Shown in pieces: positions 1 through 8,644 of a DNA stretch of 64,000 nucleotides. Both the position numbers and the translations under genes were made by a program. The stretch is from an uncultured Eubacterium sp. (GTDB lineage: Bacteria; Bacillota; Clostridia; Lachnospirales; Lachnospiraceae): the NCBI GenBank assembly GCA_934338065.1, contig CAKRGX010000009.1, positions 32,190 through 96,189 of the forward strand, written 5' to 3'. The notes below the pieces were generated by a model. The model saw only the letters and a list, made by a program, of their open reading frames with translations, did not search any database and was not told the origin of the DNA. Positions within the stretch are counted from its first letter, which is position 1; each line of letters opens with the position of its first letter.

Positions 1-162
1 GGTTTTGTTCGTACACATCAAAGTTATCTTGTAAATATGAAGTTTATTGAAAAAATAAGTAATTATTTATTATACTTGTCCAATGGTGATCGTATACCGG
101 TAGTGAAAAGCCGTTATGCCACTGTTAAGGACAAATTTTTACGTTATAAGGAGAGTTTATAA
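1..162 (+). CDS. LytTR-domain response regulator, C-terminal end (partial, AgrA-like)
   Basis: The reading frame enters from the left edge and gives the last 53 residues before a TAA at 160-162. It contains the RTHQSYLVN stretch, then an SNGDRIPVVKSRY segment and a basic tail, which is the typical end of the LytTR DNA-binding domain found in AgrA/ComE/VirR-type regulators. The stop lies two bases before the start of a GHKL sensor kinase, so the two form a two-component pair. The family binds imperfect direct repeats upstream of target genes. The receiver domain lies outside the window, so the phosphorylation site cannot be checked. Family assignment is firm; the role as the agr-like response regulator is inferred from its neighbours. 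Confidence 0.85.
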   Translation, partial: GFVRTHQSYLVNMKFIEKISNYLLYLSNGDRIPVVKSRYATVKDKFLRYKESL

Positions 163-164
163 TA

Positions 165-1475
165 ATGGGAGTGTCTATGCTGCATGAGCTGGTAAAGAGT
201 ATTAGCATAATATTTTATGAGGCATTATGTTGTAAAATGTTTGCAGGGGTTTTTCTGAAACAAAGAACGAATAAGGCCTGGTACAATGTGTTATCGTTGT
301 TGGTATTGACGATATGTTTTGTTGGAATTGCAATGAGTAGTTATATGCAGGGAGACTATATTATGCGTGCAATGTCAACAATTATGACTGTTTTTGTTTT
401 TTTGATGATATTTTACAGTGGAAAAAATCTGATTAAATTATTTGTAAGTTTTATTTATTATGGTCTTATGATCAGTGTGGACTATTTTTGCTTTATGGTG
501 ATGGAACAGGTGCTGAGCGACCATATACTGGAAAATGCAGTTGCACAGGTACTATTGGTACTTCTGTGCAAAACGGTATTCTTTTTGGTAGTGCTGGCGT
601 TAAATTTTCTTTGGAAAAAACAGGGCAACATGTTTTATATCAGGAATGGGGAGTGGTGTCTGATCTTAGGCTTCCCCTTTCTGACAGTTGTTTTTATTGT
701 AACCATGCTTCTTACTTATGAGGAAGAGAAAAGTTCTGTTGGATACGTTGTTATCACTATGGGATTGACAATTATGAATTTTTTCCTTTTCTTTCTTATT
801 AATCATCTATCCGCAAGAGAGCAGAAATTATCACAAATACAGTTATTGCAGGCGAGAAATAAGCAGCGGATGCAGACTTACCAGGAATTAAGTACGCATT
901 ATCAGGAGCAAAGGAAAATCCTTCATGATTATAATAACCAGATTGCTTGTGTACAGGGGCTGCTGAGTGAGAAAAAGTATGACGAGGCAACGTCATATCT
1001 CGATACATTTTCACATGGCTTGCAAAATGTTGTAGAGCATGTAGATGTGAACCATCCTGTTTTAAATGTTATACTGAATCAAAAATATAAGTATGCGAAA
1101 GATAAAGGAATCTGTATCTTGTTCCTGCTTAATGATCTGTCGTGCATCTGGTTGGAAGAACAGGATATTGTTATTCTTTTATCAAATCTGTTGGATAATG
1201 CAATCGAAGCATGTGAAAAAGTGAATAGTGAGAAGATAATCCGTTTAAAACTGCTTTTGGAGACTCAGCAGATTGTGTTGTCGATTCAGAATCCATTGAA
1301 AGAAAATTTGATCATTGTGGATGAGAACCGGATCAAAACGAGCAAGAAAGATTCGGAAAATCATGGAATAGGACTTCAAAATGTGAAGCAGGTCATTGAT
1401 AAATATCATGGAATAAGTGGGATTCATTGTGAAGATAAGTGGTTCTATTACACCGCTGTGATTCCAAAAGGATGA
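165..1475 (+). CDS. GHKL-domain sensor histidine kinase, AgrC-like
   Basis: 436 residues. Roughly the first 215 residues form about six hydrophobic membrane spans, followed by a coiled linker rich in Q, E and K. A LHDYNNQ motif places the likely phospho-accepting histidine at about residue 254. The ATPase part shows an N box (SNLLDNAIEAC, about 340-350) and a G box (GIGLQNV, about 405-411), the layout of the GHKL/HATPase_c_5 kinases such as AgrC. A GGAG site precedes the ATG and the gene starts two bases after the LytTR regulator. With AgrB and AgrD immediately downstream, it most likely senses the secreted cyclic peptide and phosphorylates the regulator. The peptide specificity is inferred. 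Confidence 0.9.
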   Translation: MGVSMLHELVKSISIIFYEALCCKMFAGVFLKQRTNKAWYNVLSLLVLTICFVGIAMSSYMQGDYIMRAMSTIMTVFVFLMIFYSGKNLIKLFVSFIYYGLMISVDYFCFMVMEQVLSDHILENAVAQVLLVLLCKTVFFLVVLALNFLWKKQGNMFYIRNGEWCLILGFPFLTVVFIVTMLLTYEEEKSSVGYVVITMGLTIMNFFLFFLINHLSAREQKLSQIQLLQARNKQRMQTYQELSTHYQEQRKILHDYNNQIACVQGLLSEKKYDEATSYLDTFSHGLQNVVEHVDVNHPVLNVILNQKYKYAKDKGICILFLLNDLSCIWLEEQDIVILLSNLLDNAIEACEKVNSEKIIRLKLLLETQQIVLSIQNPLKENLIIVDENRIKTSKKDSENHGIGLQNVKQVIDKYHGISGIHCEDKWFYYTAVIPKG

Positions 1476-1583
1476 GAGAATTATAGTCTGATTATGCAAC
1501 TTTTAGTCATATACTGCAAGAGGTATTGAAAAAGCGTTACCACATATGTTATGTATATAGAAAAAGAAAGGGAATGCTAGAAG

Positions 1584-2153
1584 ATGATGGAACGCTTGAT
1601 TGATGTACTGGTTGCACGGCAAATATTAGAGGCTGATCGAAAAGATGAGTATGTATATGTCATGACAATGTTTGTGGAACGAACGATTACATACGCCATT
1701 CTTTTTGGAATCGCATTGGTGTGGCACAAAGTGCTGCCGGCGGTAATCTTTTTACTGTCCTTTATTCTGCTACGCAGAACAACGGGAGGATTTCATTTGA
1801 ATTCTTATCCGGGGTGTCTGGTTGGTACGGTTGTTATTTTCTGCCTGTCATTGGGATTGCTTGCTCCTTTCTTACAACGATGGTCATGGTCCGGGGGGAT
1901 CCTGATGGTGGTATCCAGCATCTGTATCCTAAGCTTAGCACCGGTCAATCATCCGGCTCTGTGCTTGACAGAGGAGGAGATTGACCAGCACAGAAAATGG
2001 TGTCGGATCGTATTACTGATACAGTGCGCCATTGTTGTTAGCTCTACTTGGCTGGGCTGTAACTGGCAGCATTATTTGGAAGCAGGAGTTTTGGATTGTG
2101 CTGTTTTAGTGATTATAGCAAAAATATTACGGCAGGAGGTGAAGGTAAGATGA
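1584..2153 (+). CDS. agrB: AgrB-like peptide-processing membrane protease
   Basis: 189 residues, the usual AgrB size. AgrB is an integral membrane cysteine endopeptidase that removes the C-terminal tail of AgrD and forms the (thio)lactone ring. The catalytic pair is visible: His71 in RRTTGGFH and Cys78 seven residues later, the same spacing as His77/Cys84 of Staphylococcus aureus AgrB. Several hydrophobic spans follow. The start has two in-frame ATGs (1584, 1587) after an AAAGGGA site. A 108-base gap separates it from the kinase gene, and its last four bases overlap the agrD start (ATGA), implying translational coupling. Confidence 0.93.
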   Translation: MMERLIDVLVARQILEADRKDEYVYVMTMFVERTITYAILFGIALVWHKVLPAVIFLLSFILLRRTTGGFHLNSYPGCLVGTVVIFCLSLGLLAPFLQRWSWSGGILMVVSSICILSLAPVNHPALCLTEEEIDQHRKWCRIVLLIQCAIVVSSTWLGCNWQHYLEAGVLDCAVLVIIAKILRQEVKVR

Positions 2154-2290
2154 AAAAGATCAATTTTAGCGAAAATGCCTGGAAAGCAGCGGGGAAACTG
2201 GTAAAGCATGAGGCAAAGAGAGCAGATGCGGGATGGCCACCAGCATGCGTAGGCATTTTACATCAGCCAAAACGTCCAACAAAGAAGTAA
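2150..2290 (+). CDS. agrD: AgrD-like cyclic lactone autoinducer precursor
   Basis: 46 residues starting at ATG 2150, chosen because AGGAGGT at 2134-2140 sits ten bases upstream and the start overlaps the agrB stop. An amphipathic, lysine-rich leader (about 1-25) is followed by the segment DAGWPPACVGILHQPKRP. Cys33 is the only cysteine and lies upstream of a QPK-x-P motif typical of clostridial AgrD tails. By analogy with the five-residue rings of staphylococcal peptides, the likely ring is Cys33-Val-Gly-Ile-Leu37, with exocyclic residues from GWPPA. The exact N-terminal cleavage point cannot be deduced. The peptide would be processed by the upstream AgrB and sensed by the GHKL kinase. Confidence 0.88.
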   Translation: MKKINFSENAWKAAGKLVKHEAKRADAGWPPACVGILHQPKRPTKK

Positions 2291-2360
2291 TCTTGTTGGA
2301 AGTGTACTTTTTGTAATGCATATGCAAAAAATGTAAAAAACAAAAAGAAAATTTAACAGG

Positions 2361-2397
2361 AAAAGCCTTGATTGTACTTTTATATCAAGGCTTTTTG
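2361..2397 (+). terminator. Intrinsic terminator after agrD
   Basis: AAAAGCCTTGAT (2361-2372) pairs with ATCAAGGCTTTT (2384-2395) across an 11-base loop and is followed by more T residues. It closes the agr-like unit. The next gene starts at 2429. Confidence 0.85.
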
Positions 2398-2428
2398 TGT
2401 TAGAATAAATAAAGGGAGGTGCGCGTGG

Positions 2429-2839
2429 ATGCTTGACGAAGAAAAGATAAGAAAAATGATTCGTTTAGCGGATTATGAAAGTGGTCTTGGCAGCACTGAC
2501 TTGAGAAGAACCCGTTATAATAAGGCAGATTATATCCGTCAACAGTTATTGAAAACAGCGCTTGCCGTTGTTATTGCAGGATTTCTTGTGTTTTTGTTGA
2601 TAGGGATCTGCCAGATTGAGTATATTATGGTTCATCTGTTTACCCTGCCTTATCGTGAAATTTTCATACTGGGAGGCCTAGGTGTTCTTATGGCAGAGAT
2701 ACCAGCGCTCCTTGTGACGGGACGTATGGCAAATCAAAAGTATGAAGAATCGAAAATACGTGAGAACGAGTATTCGATAACGTTACAGGAACTGTTGACT
2801 TTATATGAGGACGAAGGACAGGAGGAAAATAGCTTATGA
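2429..2839 (+). CDS. Small two-span membrane protein upstream of cdaA, unknown function
   Basis: 136 residues from ATG 2429, chosen because GGGAGGT (2414-2420) lies eight bases upstream; a longer in-frame reading begins inside the preceding terminator and is unlikely. I do not recognise the family. An N-terminal acidic and basic cytoplasmic segment of about 50 residues is followed by two hydrophobic spans (about 53-75 and 87-109) and a short charged, Glu-rich tail. Its stop overlaps the next start (ATGATG at 2836), so it is translationally coupled to another membrane protein and lies in one transcription unit with cdaA and cdaR. A role near c-di-AMP synthesis or the envelope is a guess from position only. 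Confidence 0.75.
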   Translation: MLDEEKIRKMIRLADYESGLGSTDLRRTRYNKADYIRQQLLKTALAVVIAGFLVFLLIGICQIEYIMVHLFTLPYREIFILGGLGVLMAEIPALLVTGRMANQKYEESKIRENEYSITLQELLTLYEDEGQEENSL

Positions 2840-3843
2840 TGGCGTTATTGATCTTGAAAAGTAAAATAAAGAACTTTTATGAAAAGCATTATAATGTTGT
2901 CAGAAAGGTACTGAAGTTTTTTGTGGTAGCATTTGTGTTATTTACCCTGACTTCTCATATGAATTATTCTCCGTTGCTGGGCAATTATTTCCTATTGTCG
3001 GGCGTAGCGCTTGTCTGTGCCATGACACCGGATATTGTCTCTCTTCTGGTAATTGCAATAATGGCTTTAGGAGAAATATATCATATGGCGCCTTTGTTAT
3101 CTGGTGCAGTGGCAATCCTGCTGGTTATTTACTATCTGCTTTTCGGAAGGCTGACAGAGAAACAGGGAATCCTTCTTATTGCAGTTCCACTACTATCGGC
3201 AATCCATCTGGGATATCTGGTGCCTATTGTGGCTGCGTTATTCCTCTCGCCGGTAATTATTCCTGCCTTGATCATGGGAATTTTGCTGCGGTTTATTTTA
3301 GAAGGGACACAGGAGTATGCGTTAGCTTTGTCAAGATTGACCAAAGAATCTTCGCCGGTAGATTCCTTGCAGTATTTACTTGATTATCTGAAAGGCAATC
3401 TTTACCTTATAACGGTATTGACTGCAATTCTTGTGACGTTTTTCTGTGTGTATCTGATACGGCGTACAAAAATACAATATGCTTCCCAGATTGCTATCCT
3501 GGTTGGTGCCATTCTTGTGTTGTCTATCATAGTAACTTTTGATCTTGTATTGAATCTGGATGTGAATTTGTGGAGTTTGATCTTATCTATATTGCTATCC
3601 GTTCTGATTGCTTATATTGTGCAGTTTTTTCGTATGTCTTTGGACTATAAGGGAACTAGAAAATTACAATTCGAGGACGATGAGTATTATTATTATGTGA
3701 CAGCTGTTCCAAAATTCAAAGTGGCTGTTGTTGATAAGACGGTGACGCGCATTATACCAGATGAAGAGGAGGAAAATCTTGATCTGAAGACGGAATTAGA
3801 AAAAGCATTGGAAGAAGAGGAAAATGAGAAAATGACTGAGTAA
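2836..3843 (+). CDS. Multi-span membrane protein upstream of cdaA, unknown function
   Basis: 335 residues with about eight or nine hydrophobic spans between residues 20 and 275, then a hydrophilic tail (about 275-335) very rich in Glu. I do not recognise a named family. The tail contains a YYYYVTAVPKFKVAV stretch, which may be a small folded cytoplasmic element. It overlaps the upstream gene by four bases and ends 18 bases before the cdaA start, so all four genes of this block are probably co-transcribed. No catalytic motif was seen, so transport or scaffolding are equally possible. Confidence 0.75.
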   Translation: MMALLILKSKIKNFYEKHYNVVRKVLKFFVVAFVLFTLTSHMNYSPLLGNYFLLSGVALVCAMTPDIVSLLVIAIMALGEIYHMAPLLSGAVAILLVIYYLLFGRLTEKQGILLIAVPLLSAIHLGYLVPIVAALFLSPVIIPALIMGILLRFILEGTQEYALALSRLTKESSPVDSLQYLLDYLKGNLYLITVLTAILVTFFCVYLIRRTKIQYASQIAILVGAILVLSIIVTFDLVLNLDVNLWSLILSILLSVLIAYIVQFFRMSLDYKGTRKLQFEDDEYYYYVTAVPKFKVAVVDKTVTRIIPDEEEENLDLKTELEKALEEEENEKMTE

Positions 3844-3861
3844 TAGATTGGAGAGTTGTTT

Positions 3862-4740
3862 ATGAATACAATTATTAGTTTTTTTCGCGATTATGTTGCG
3901 TGGCTGACGATACCGGAGTTTACGATTACAGATGCTTTGGAAATCGCAATTATTGCCTTTGCCTTTTATCATATTATTTTGTGGATCAAGGACACAAGGG
4001 CATGGATGCTGTTAAAGGGAATGATTATTCTTGGCATTATATTCTTAGTTGCTTTGATTCTAGAGATGAATGTAGTCCTATGGGTTTTTCAAAATGCGAT
4101 GGTTGTTGGTATCGTTGCGCTGGTTGTTATCTTTCAACCGGAACTGCGGAATGCATTGGAACAACTGGGGCGGAGAAATATATTGAGAAGTTTTTCTTTT
4201 GATAATCAGAAAAACCGTAATGAGCGATATACGGAAAAGAGTATTCAGGCAATTATTAAAGCTGTGTATGATATGGCTAAAGTAAAGACAGGTGCATTGA
4301 TTGTTGTTGAGAGAAATATTCAGTGTCGTGAACATGAGCGCACAGGCATACCAATCAATGCTATTATCAGTAGTCAGCTTCTGGTTAATATATTTGAGCA
4401 TAATACACCTCTTCATGATGGGGCGGTATTGATCCGTGATGATCGTATTGTGGCAGCTACCTGTTATCTTCCCTTATCAAATAATCTGGAGGTAAGCAAG
4501 GAGCTGGGAACAAGACATCGTGCAGGTCTTGGTATAAGTGAAGTTTCGGATTCATTAACCATTATTGTTTCCGAAGAGACGGGTTTTGTGTCGCTGGCGT
4601 GTGATGGCAGATTATATCGAAAAATTGATGCGGATACATTGGAGATACGATTGCAGGAAGCTGCCAAGCGTGTTTCAGAAGATAATAAATTAAAATGGTG
4701 GAAGGGGCGGAAAAAGAATGAAAAAAAGATGGATGAGTAA
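3862..4740 (+). CDS. cdaA: Diadenylate cyclase CdaA (DAC domain)
   Basis: 292 residues from ATG 3862; a TTG six bases earlier is too close to the GGAGAG ribosome site. CdaA makes the second messenger c-di-AMP from two ATP and sits in the membrane. Three N-terminal hydrophobic spans (about 1-95) precede the DAC domain. Both signature motifs are visible: DGA at 186-188 and RHR at 218-220, with an FQPELRNALEQLG segment between membrane part and domain. The end overlaps the next gene, cdaR, by 23 bases, the standard cdaA-cdaR arrangement of Firmicutes; glmM, which often follows, is not present here. Confidence 0.96.
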   Translation: MNTIISFFRDYVAWLTIPEFTITDALEIAIIAFAFYHIILWIKDTRAWMLLKGMIILGIIFLVALILEMNVVLWVFQNAMVVGIVALVVIFQPELRNALEQLGRRNILRSFSFDNQKNRNERYTEKSIQAIIKAVYDMAKVKTGALIVVERNIQCREHERTGIPINAIISSQLLVNIFEHNTPLHDGAVLIRDDRIVAATCYLPLSNNLEVSKELGTRHRAGLGISEVSDSLTIIVSEETGFVSLACDGRLYRKIDADTLEIRLQEAAKRVSEDNKLKWWKGRKKNEKKMDE

Positions 4741-5998
4741 CCTTTCCTTAAAAATTGCATCGGTTGTAGCTGCTTTTTTATTCTGGCTGGTTATCATCAA
4801 TGTAACAGATCCTACCACATCGAAAACATTTTATGATATCCCGGTTAAGATATTAAATGAAAATGTGATTCTTTCGGCTAACCAGGTGTATGAAATTGAA
4901 GATGGTCATACTGTGAATGTCACAGTCAAAGGGAAAAGAAGTTTTGTTGAAACACTGAAAGAAACTGATTTTTCAGCGACAGCAGATTTAACTGAGTTAT
5001 CTAAAGTAAATGCAGTGAATATTAATGTGTCCTTAAATAAGGAATCCAATTCTGCTGTTGAACTGGATTGGGGAAATGCTGTTCTTAAAGTGGCGTTAGA
5101 AAAGCGTGTGACACAAAAATTCAAAGTAGAAGTGATGCATCAGGGTGAATTGAGCGAGAATTATGTGCTTGGTGAAATGGTTGCCAAACCTAATATTGTG
5201 GAAGTTTCCTGTGGAGAATCAAAATTTAAGAAAATTGATCATGTAGGTGTAATGGTCGCCTTGAATGGTCAAAGTGAAAATTTTGAAGATCAATATAGTC
5301 CGATTCTTTATGATGAGGATGGGGAAGCATTGGATGACAGCAATGTTACATTTAGCAATAATAAAATTCGGGTATCCACAGAAGTAAGAGGTACAAAAGA
5401 GGTGCCTGTGTTTGTTACAACATCTGGTACACCGGCAGCAGGATACCGGTTGGTGCAGACTGATTATAAACCAGAGACTGTTCGCGTATCAGGGACGGCA
5501 GGTGCGTTGACAAAAATGGAAACGATAAAAATTCAGGTGCCGATTACCGGAGTGAAAAAAAATGTTGAGAAAGATATATCTCTGCTTGATTATATACCAG
5601 ATGGCATACAGATTGAAGAAGATGTATCTTCGATAGCCGTTCGCTGTGAGATAGAAAAAGATGGAGAAAGAAAGTTTTTGTTAACATCCTCCGATGTGGC
5701 TGTTAAAAATCTGCCGGATAACTGTACGATGGATTATGTGGATTCTTCGGATAAGTACACGGTTACTGTTACGGGAAATGAAACAACACTATCCAATTTA
5801 AAATTGGCTGATCTGAGTGCCTATGTGGATCTTAGCGGGGTGTCAGATGGAGAACATTCCATTGAAGTCAGATTTACACCACCGGATGGGGTGCATATAA
5901 AAAATAAGATAAAGATAAAAATACGGATGACAAAACAGAATAAAGATCAGAGTGTTTCCAGTTCAACCCCGTCGGTTACGGAGAATCAGAATGAATAA
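4718..5998 (+). CDS. cdaR: CdaR, YbbR-domain regulator of CdaA
   Basis: 426 residues. A single N-terminal membrane anchor (about 10-31, ending near NVTDPTTSKTF) is followed by a large extracytoplasmic part made of consecutive YbbR domains, recognisable by repeated blocks such as the VKIL/V-x-V-x-GKRS pattern and the PETVRVSGTAG segment near residue 250. The C-terminal 20 residues are low-complexity Ser/Thr/Asn/Gln. CdaR binds and modulates CdaA in Bacillus and Listeria. The start overlaps the cdaA end and has a GGGGCGG-type ribosome site. It is the last gene before a strong two-way terminator. Confidence 0.93.
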   Translation: MKKRWMSNLSLKIASVVAAFLFWLVIINVTDPTTSKTFYDIPVKILNENVILSANQVYEIEDGHTVNVTVKGKRSFVETLKETDFSATADLTELSKVNAVNINVSLNKESNSAVELDWGNAVLKVALEKRVTQKFKVEVMHQGELSENYVLGEMVAKPNIVEVSCGESKFKKIDHVGVMVALNGQSENFEDQYSPILYDEDGEALDDSNVTFSNNKIRVSTEVRGTKEVPVFVTTSGTPAAGYRLVQTDYKPETVRVSGTAGALTKMETIKIQVPITGVKKNVEKDISLLDYIPDGIQIEEDVSSIAVRCEIEKDGERKFLLTSSDVAVKNLPDNCTMDYVDSSDKYTVTVTGNETTLSNLKLADLSAYVDLSGVSDGEHSIEVRFTPPDGVHIKNKIKIKIRMTKQNKDQSVSSSTPSVTENQNE

Positions 5999-6050
5999 AA
6001 AAACTCTCTCACATATCATAGGATATTGATTATGTGAGAGAGTTTTTTTT
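5996..6050. terminator. Bidirectional intrinsic terminator between cdaR and the carboxyltransferase gene
   Basis: A long stem formed by ACTCTCTCACATA and TATGTGAGAGAGT (6031-6043) is flanked by A residues on the left and eight T residues on the right, so it can stop transcription from both sides of this convergent pair. Confidence 0.92.
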
Positions 6051-7557
6051 ATAATGGAATGTTTCCATGTTTTTTGTGAACAGTGTCAGTTGTCCGTTTG
6101 TCGGAGAGTATCATGATATCGCCGTAAATGCGTTCTCTCGTTGCTTCTGGTTTAATGATTTCATCTACATATCCATGCATTGCAGCAATGCTTGGATTCA
6201 TAAATTTATCATTGTATTCATCAATTTTTTCCTGGCGGTAAGAAGCTCTCATGGACGGATCCATAGCTTTCATCTTCTTGCCATACAAAATATCGGCTGC
6301 GCCTTCTGCACCCATAACGGCAATCTCAGCAGTTGGCCAGGCATAGACAAAATCGGAACGAAGATGTTTGCTGCTCATGGCGATGTAGGCACCACCATAT
6401 GCTTTGCGCAGAATGATGTTGATCTTGATCGTAGTTGCCTCTGAGTAAGCATACAGAAGTTTGGCTCCGTGGCGGATGATACCTTTGTATTCTTGTTCTT
6501 TTCCAGGCAAAAAGCCAGGGACATCCGTTAGCGTAATAATAGGAAGATTGAAAGCGTCGCAATAACGGATAAACCTTGCTGCTTTGTCAGAAGAGTCACA
6601 ATCAAGGCATCCGGCCTTGAATTTTGGCTGATCGGCAATAATACCGATCGCAATTCCTTTGATGCGGCCAAAACCAACAACAATATTTTGTGCAAATTCT
6701 TCCTGAACTTCAAGGAAAGAGCCTTCATCTACAATACCATGGATGACATTGTGAATATCGTAACTCTGATTACTGTGCTCTGGTATAACATGTGCAAGTG
6801 CTTCGTTGAAGGATACCTGAGCATTATAATTAGCAATGGAGGTACGGTTTGTATGCAAATAACCATCTTTATAGCAAGGCGGAATAATAGAAATTAATTC
6901 TTTTACACGCTTAAAACATTCTGTTTCATTTGGCATATGGAAATGTGCTACACCGCTTGTAGCAGCATGAACACCGGCACCACCCAGTTCTTTTGCTGTT
7001 ATATCTTCATTTGTCACACTTTTAATTACCTTTGGACCAGTTACAAACATCTGACTGATGTCATCGATAACAAAAATGAAATCCGTAATACCAGGAGAGT
7101 ATACGGCACCACCGGCACAGTTTCCTGCAATGATCGAGATCTGTGGTATGTAACCGGAAGCTAATGTATTGTAGTAAAAAATCTCACCATATCCGGCAAG
7201 GGCATTTACACCTTCCTGAATACGGGCACCGCCGGAATCGTTGATGCCGATTACAGGACAGCGACATTCAATTGCCATCTTAATCGCATTGGCAATCTTA
7301 AATCCATGCTGTTTTCCTAACGTTCCGCCAATAACTGTGAAGTCCTCGGAATAAATCACAACCTTCTGTCCGCCGATTGTTCCATATCCGGTGATAACAC
7401 CATCATAAGGAAATTGTCCTTTCTTAATATTAAATGCGTCTTCTAAATTGGTAATGTTAGAACCAATCTCACGAAAAGAATCTTCATCTAAGAGCATGCA
7501 GATGCGTTCTAAAGCGTGAAGTTTTCCTAACTTATGTTGTTTTTCCATATTATACAT
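6049..7557 (-). CDS. Acyl-CoA carboxyltransferase (biotin-dependent carboxylase beta-type subunit)
   Basis: 502 residues, the normal length of the two-domain carboxyltransferase of propionyl/methylmalonyl/acetyl-CoA carboxylases and decarboxylases. It has the N-terminal GGARIQEG and GNCAGGAVYSPG oxyanion-type segments (about 108-160) and the C-terminal crotonase-like half with DVPGFLPGKEQEYKGIIRHGAKLLYAY and a GGAYIAMSSK motif. The family transfers CO2 between carboxybiotin and an acyl-CoA. No biotin carboxylase, biotin carrier or decarboxylase membrane subunit lies next to it, so it must work with partners encoded elsewhere; substrate (acetyl-, propionyl- or methylmalonyl-CoA) cannot be told. 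GGAG lies about eight bases before the ATG at 7557. The gene is convergent with the cda operon and stands alone. Confidence 0.9.
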   Translation of the reverse strand: MYNMEKQHKLGKLHALERICMLLDEDSFREIGSNITNLEDAFNIKKGQFPYDGVITGYGTIGGQKVVIYSEDFTVIGGTLGKQHGFKIANAIKMAIECRCPVIGINDSGGARIQEGVNALAGYGEIFYYNTLASGYIPQISIIAGNCAGGAVYSPGITDFIFVIDDISQMFVTGPKVIKSVTNEDITAKELGGAGVHAATSGVAHFHMPNETECFKRVKELISIIPPCYKDGYLHTNRTSIANYNAQVSFNEALAHVIPEHSNQSYDIHNVIHGIVDEGSFLEVQEEFAQNIVVGFGRIKGIAIGIIADQPKFKAGCLDCDSSDKAARFIRYCDAFNLPIITLTDVPGFLPGKEQEYKGIIRHGAKLLYAYSEATTIKINIILRKAYGGAYIAMSSKHLRSDFVYAWPTAEIAVMGAEGAADILYGKKMKAMDPSMRASYRQEKIDEYNDKFMNPSIAAMHGYVDEIIKPEATRERIYGDIMILSDKRTTDTVHKKHGNIPL

Positions 7558-7656
7558 AATGAATTCTCCATTCTTTTAACTTATTTGACAAGTTACCATC
7601 ATTCCTATATTATAGATAACATAGTGTCCAGAATGATATAAATGTCAGGATATCTA

Positions 7657-7673
7657 GTTAAAATATAACTAAT
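7657..7673. promoter_or_regulatory. 17-base inverted repeat, candidate operator
   Basis: TAGTTA-AAATA-TAACTA is a perfect six-base inverted repeat about 100 bases upstream of the carboxyltransferase start and about 85 bases upstream of the promoter of the exporter operon. Its TTAG/CTAA edges resemble FapR- or DtxR-type operators, but no local regulator supports either. Function inferred only from symmetry and position. Confidence 0.35.
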
Positions 7674-7742
7674 ATGATATACCAAATAGGGGAATTATGT
7701 CAATATGTTGTTGCTTAACGGGATGGTGGTTTTCTGTAGGAG

Positions 7743-7772
7743 TTGACGAAAACAGGGATATAATGGTATAAT
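7743..7772 (+). promoter_or_regulatory. Sigma-A type promoter of the teichoic-acid cluster
   Basis: TTGACG (7743-7748), 18-base spacer, TATAAT (7767-7772). The first gene of the cluster starts at 7813, giving a leader of roughly 35 bases. Confidence 0.75.
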
Positions 7773-7812
7773 CAAATGATTAAAATTCTAGAAATGAAGG
7801 ATGGGTTAGAGG

Positions 7813-8625
7813 ATGAATCAATTTGTAGAGAACTTTCGCAAATATAAATATTTGCTGGGACAGCTTGTGAAAAAAAATATAAAACTGCGTTACCGCCGGT
7901 CTTATCTTGGTATGCTTTGGACGCTGATTGAGCCGTTATTGACGATGATTGTCTTATCTGTTGTGTTTGGAAGCCTTCTTGGACGAAACAGTTCAGATCC
8001 GGCATTTGCAGGAGTGCCATTTCCTGTTTATGTCTTGACAGGGCGTTTGCTTTATTCATTTTTTTCATCAGCTACAAACAGTGCTATGCGCTCAATAAGA
8101 ACCAATAGTGCTATGATAAAAAAAGTATATGTGCCCAAATATATATATCCTTTTTCGGGAATTTTGGCAAATTTTGTAATCTTTCTGATTTCTCTTGTTG
8201 TTTTGCTGGGTGTAATGATTTTTTTCCTGGCTACAGGAAGTTACACGGCACCATTGAATGGGTATATGTTTATGTCAGTGATTCCATTGCTTAATCTGTT
8301 TGTACTGGCAATGGGGGTCGGCATGATACTATCTACGCTGTGTGTATTTTTCCGTGATATTGAATATCTTTGGAGCGTACTCCTGATGCTGATCATGTAT
8401 TGTAGTGCTATTTTCTACTTCGTAAGCAATATGAGTGGTGGAACACAGCGCCTGGTGAAGATGAATCCGTTATTTGGTATCATTGACAATTTCAGACGTG
8501 CATTTTTTGGACAACCATTTGATATGAACTTGTTGTTGTACACCTCTGTTTTTGCAGTTGGTACTTTGGCAGCAGGAATGTTTGTTTTTTATAAGAAGCA
8601 GGATTCCTTTATTCTGAATATTTAG
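7813..8625 (+). CDS. tagG: ABC-2 type polysaccharide/teichoic acid export permease (TagG/Wzm-like)
   Basis: 270 residues with six hydrophobic spans in the ABC2_membrane arrangement and the N-terminal KKNIKLRYRRSYLGMLWTLIEP motif typical of TagG/Wzm permeases. It would form the channel that flips a lipid-linked polymer across the membrane, powered by the ATPase encoded 20 bases downstream. Its neighbours (TagD, TagB-like enzyme, LCP ligase) point to wall teichoic acid or a related phosphate-containing polymer as substrate. The gene opens the 21-kb cluster and has its own consensus-like promoter. Confidence 0.92.
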   Translation: MNQFVENFRKYKYLLGQLVKKNIKLRYRRSYLGMLWTLIEPLLTMIVLSVVFGSLLGRNSSDPAFAGVPFPVYVLTGRLLYSFFSSATNSAMRSIRTNSAMIKKVYVPKYIYPFSGILANFVIFLISLVVLLGVMIFFLATGSYTAPLNGYMFMSVIPLLNLFVLAMGVGMILSTLCVFFRDIEYLWSVLLMLIMYCSAIFYFVSNMSGGTQRLVKMNPLFGIIDNFRRAFFGQPFDMNLLLYTSVFAVGTLAAGMFVFYKKQDSFILNI

Positions 8626-8644
8626 TTGAAAGGGGAACAGATTC

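Noticed and set aside
7657..7673. Inverted repeat as a definite FapR/FabT or DtxR operator for the carboxyltransferase
   Set aside because: The arms are shorter than and differ from those consensus sites and no such regulator is nearby; kept only as a possible operator.
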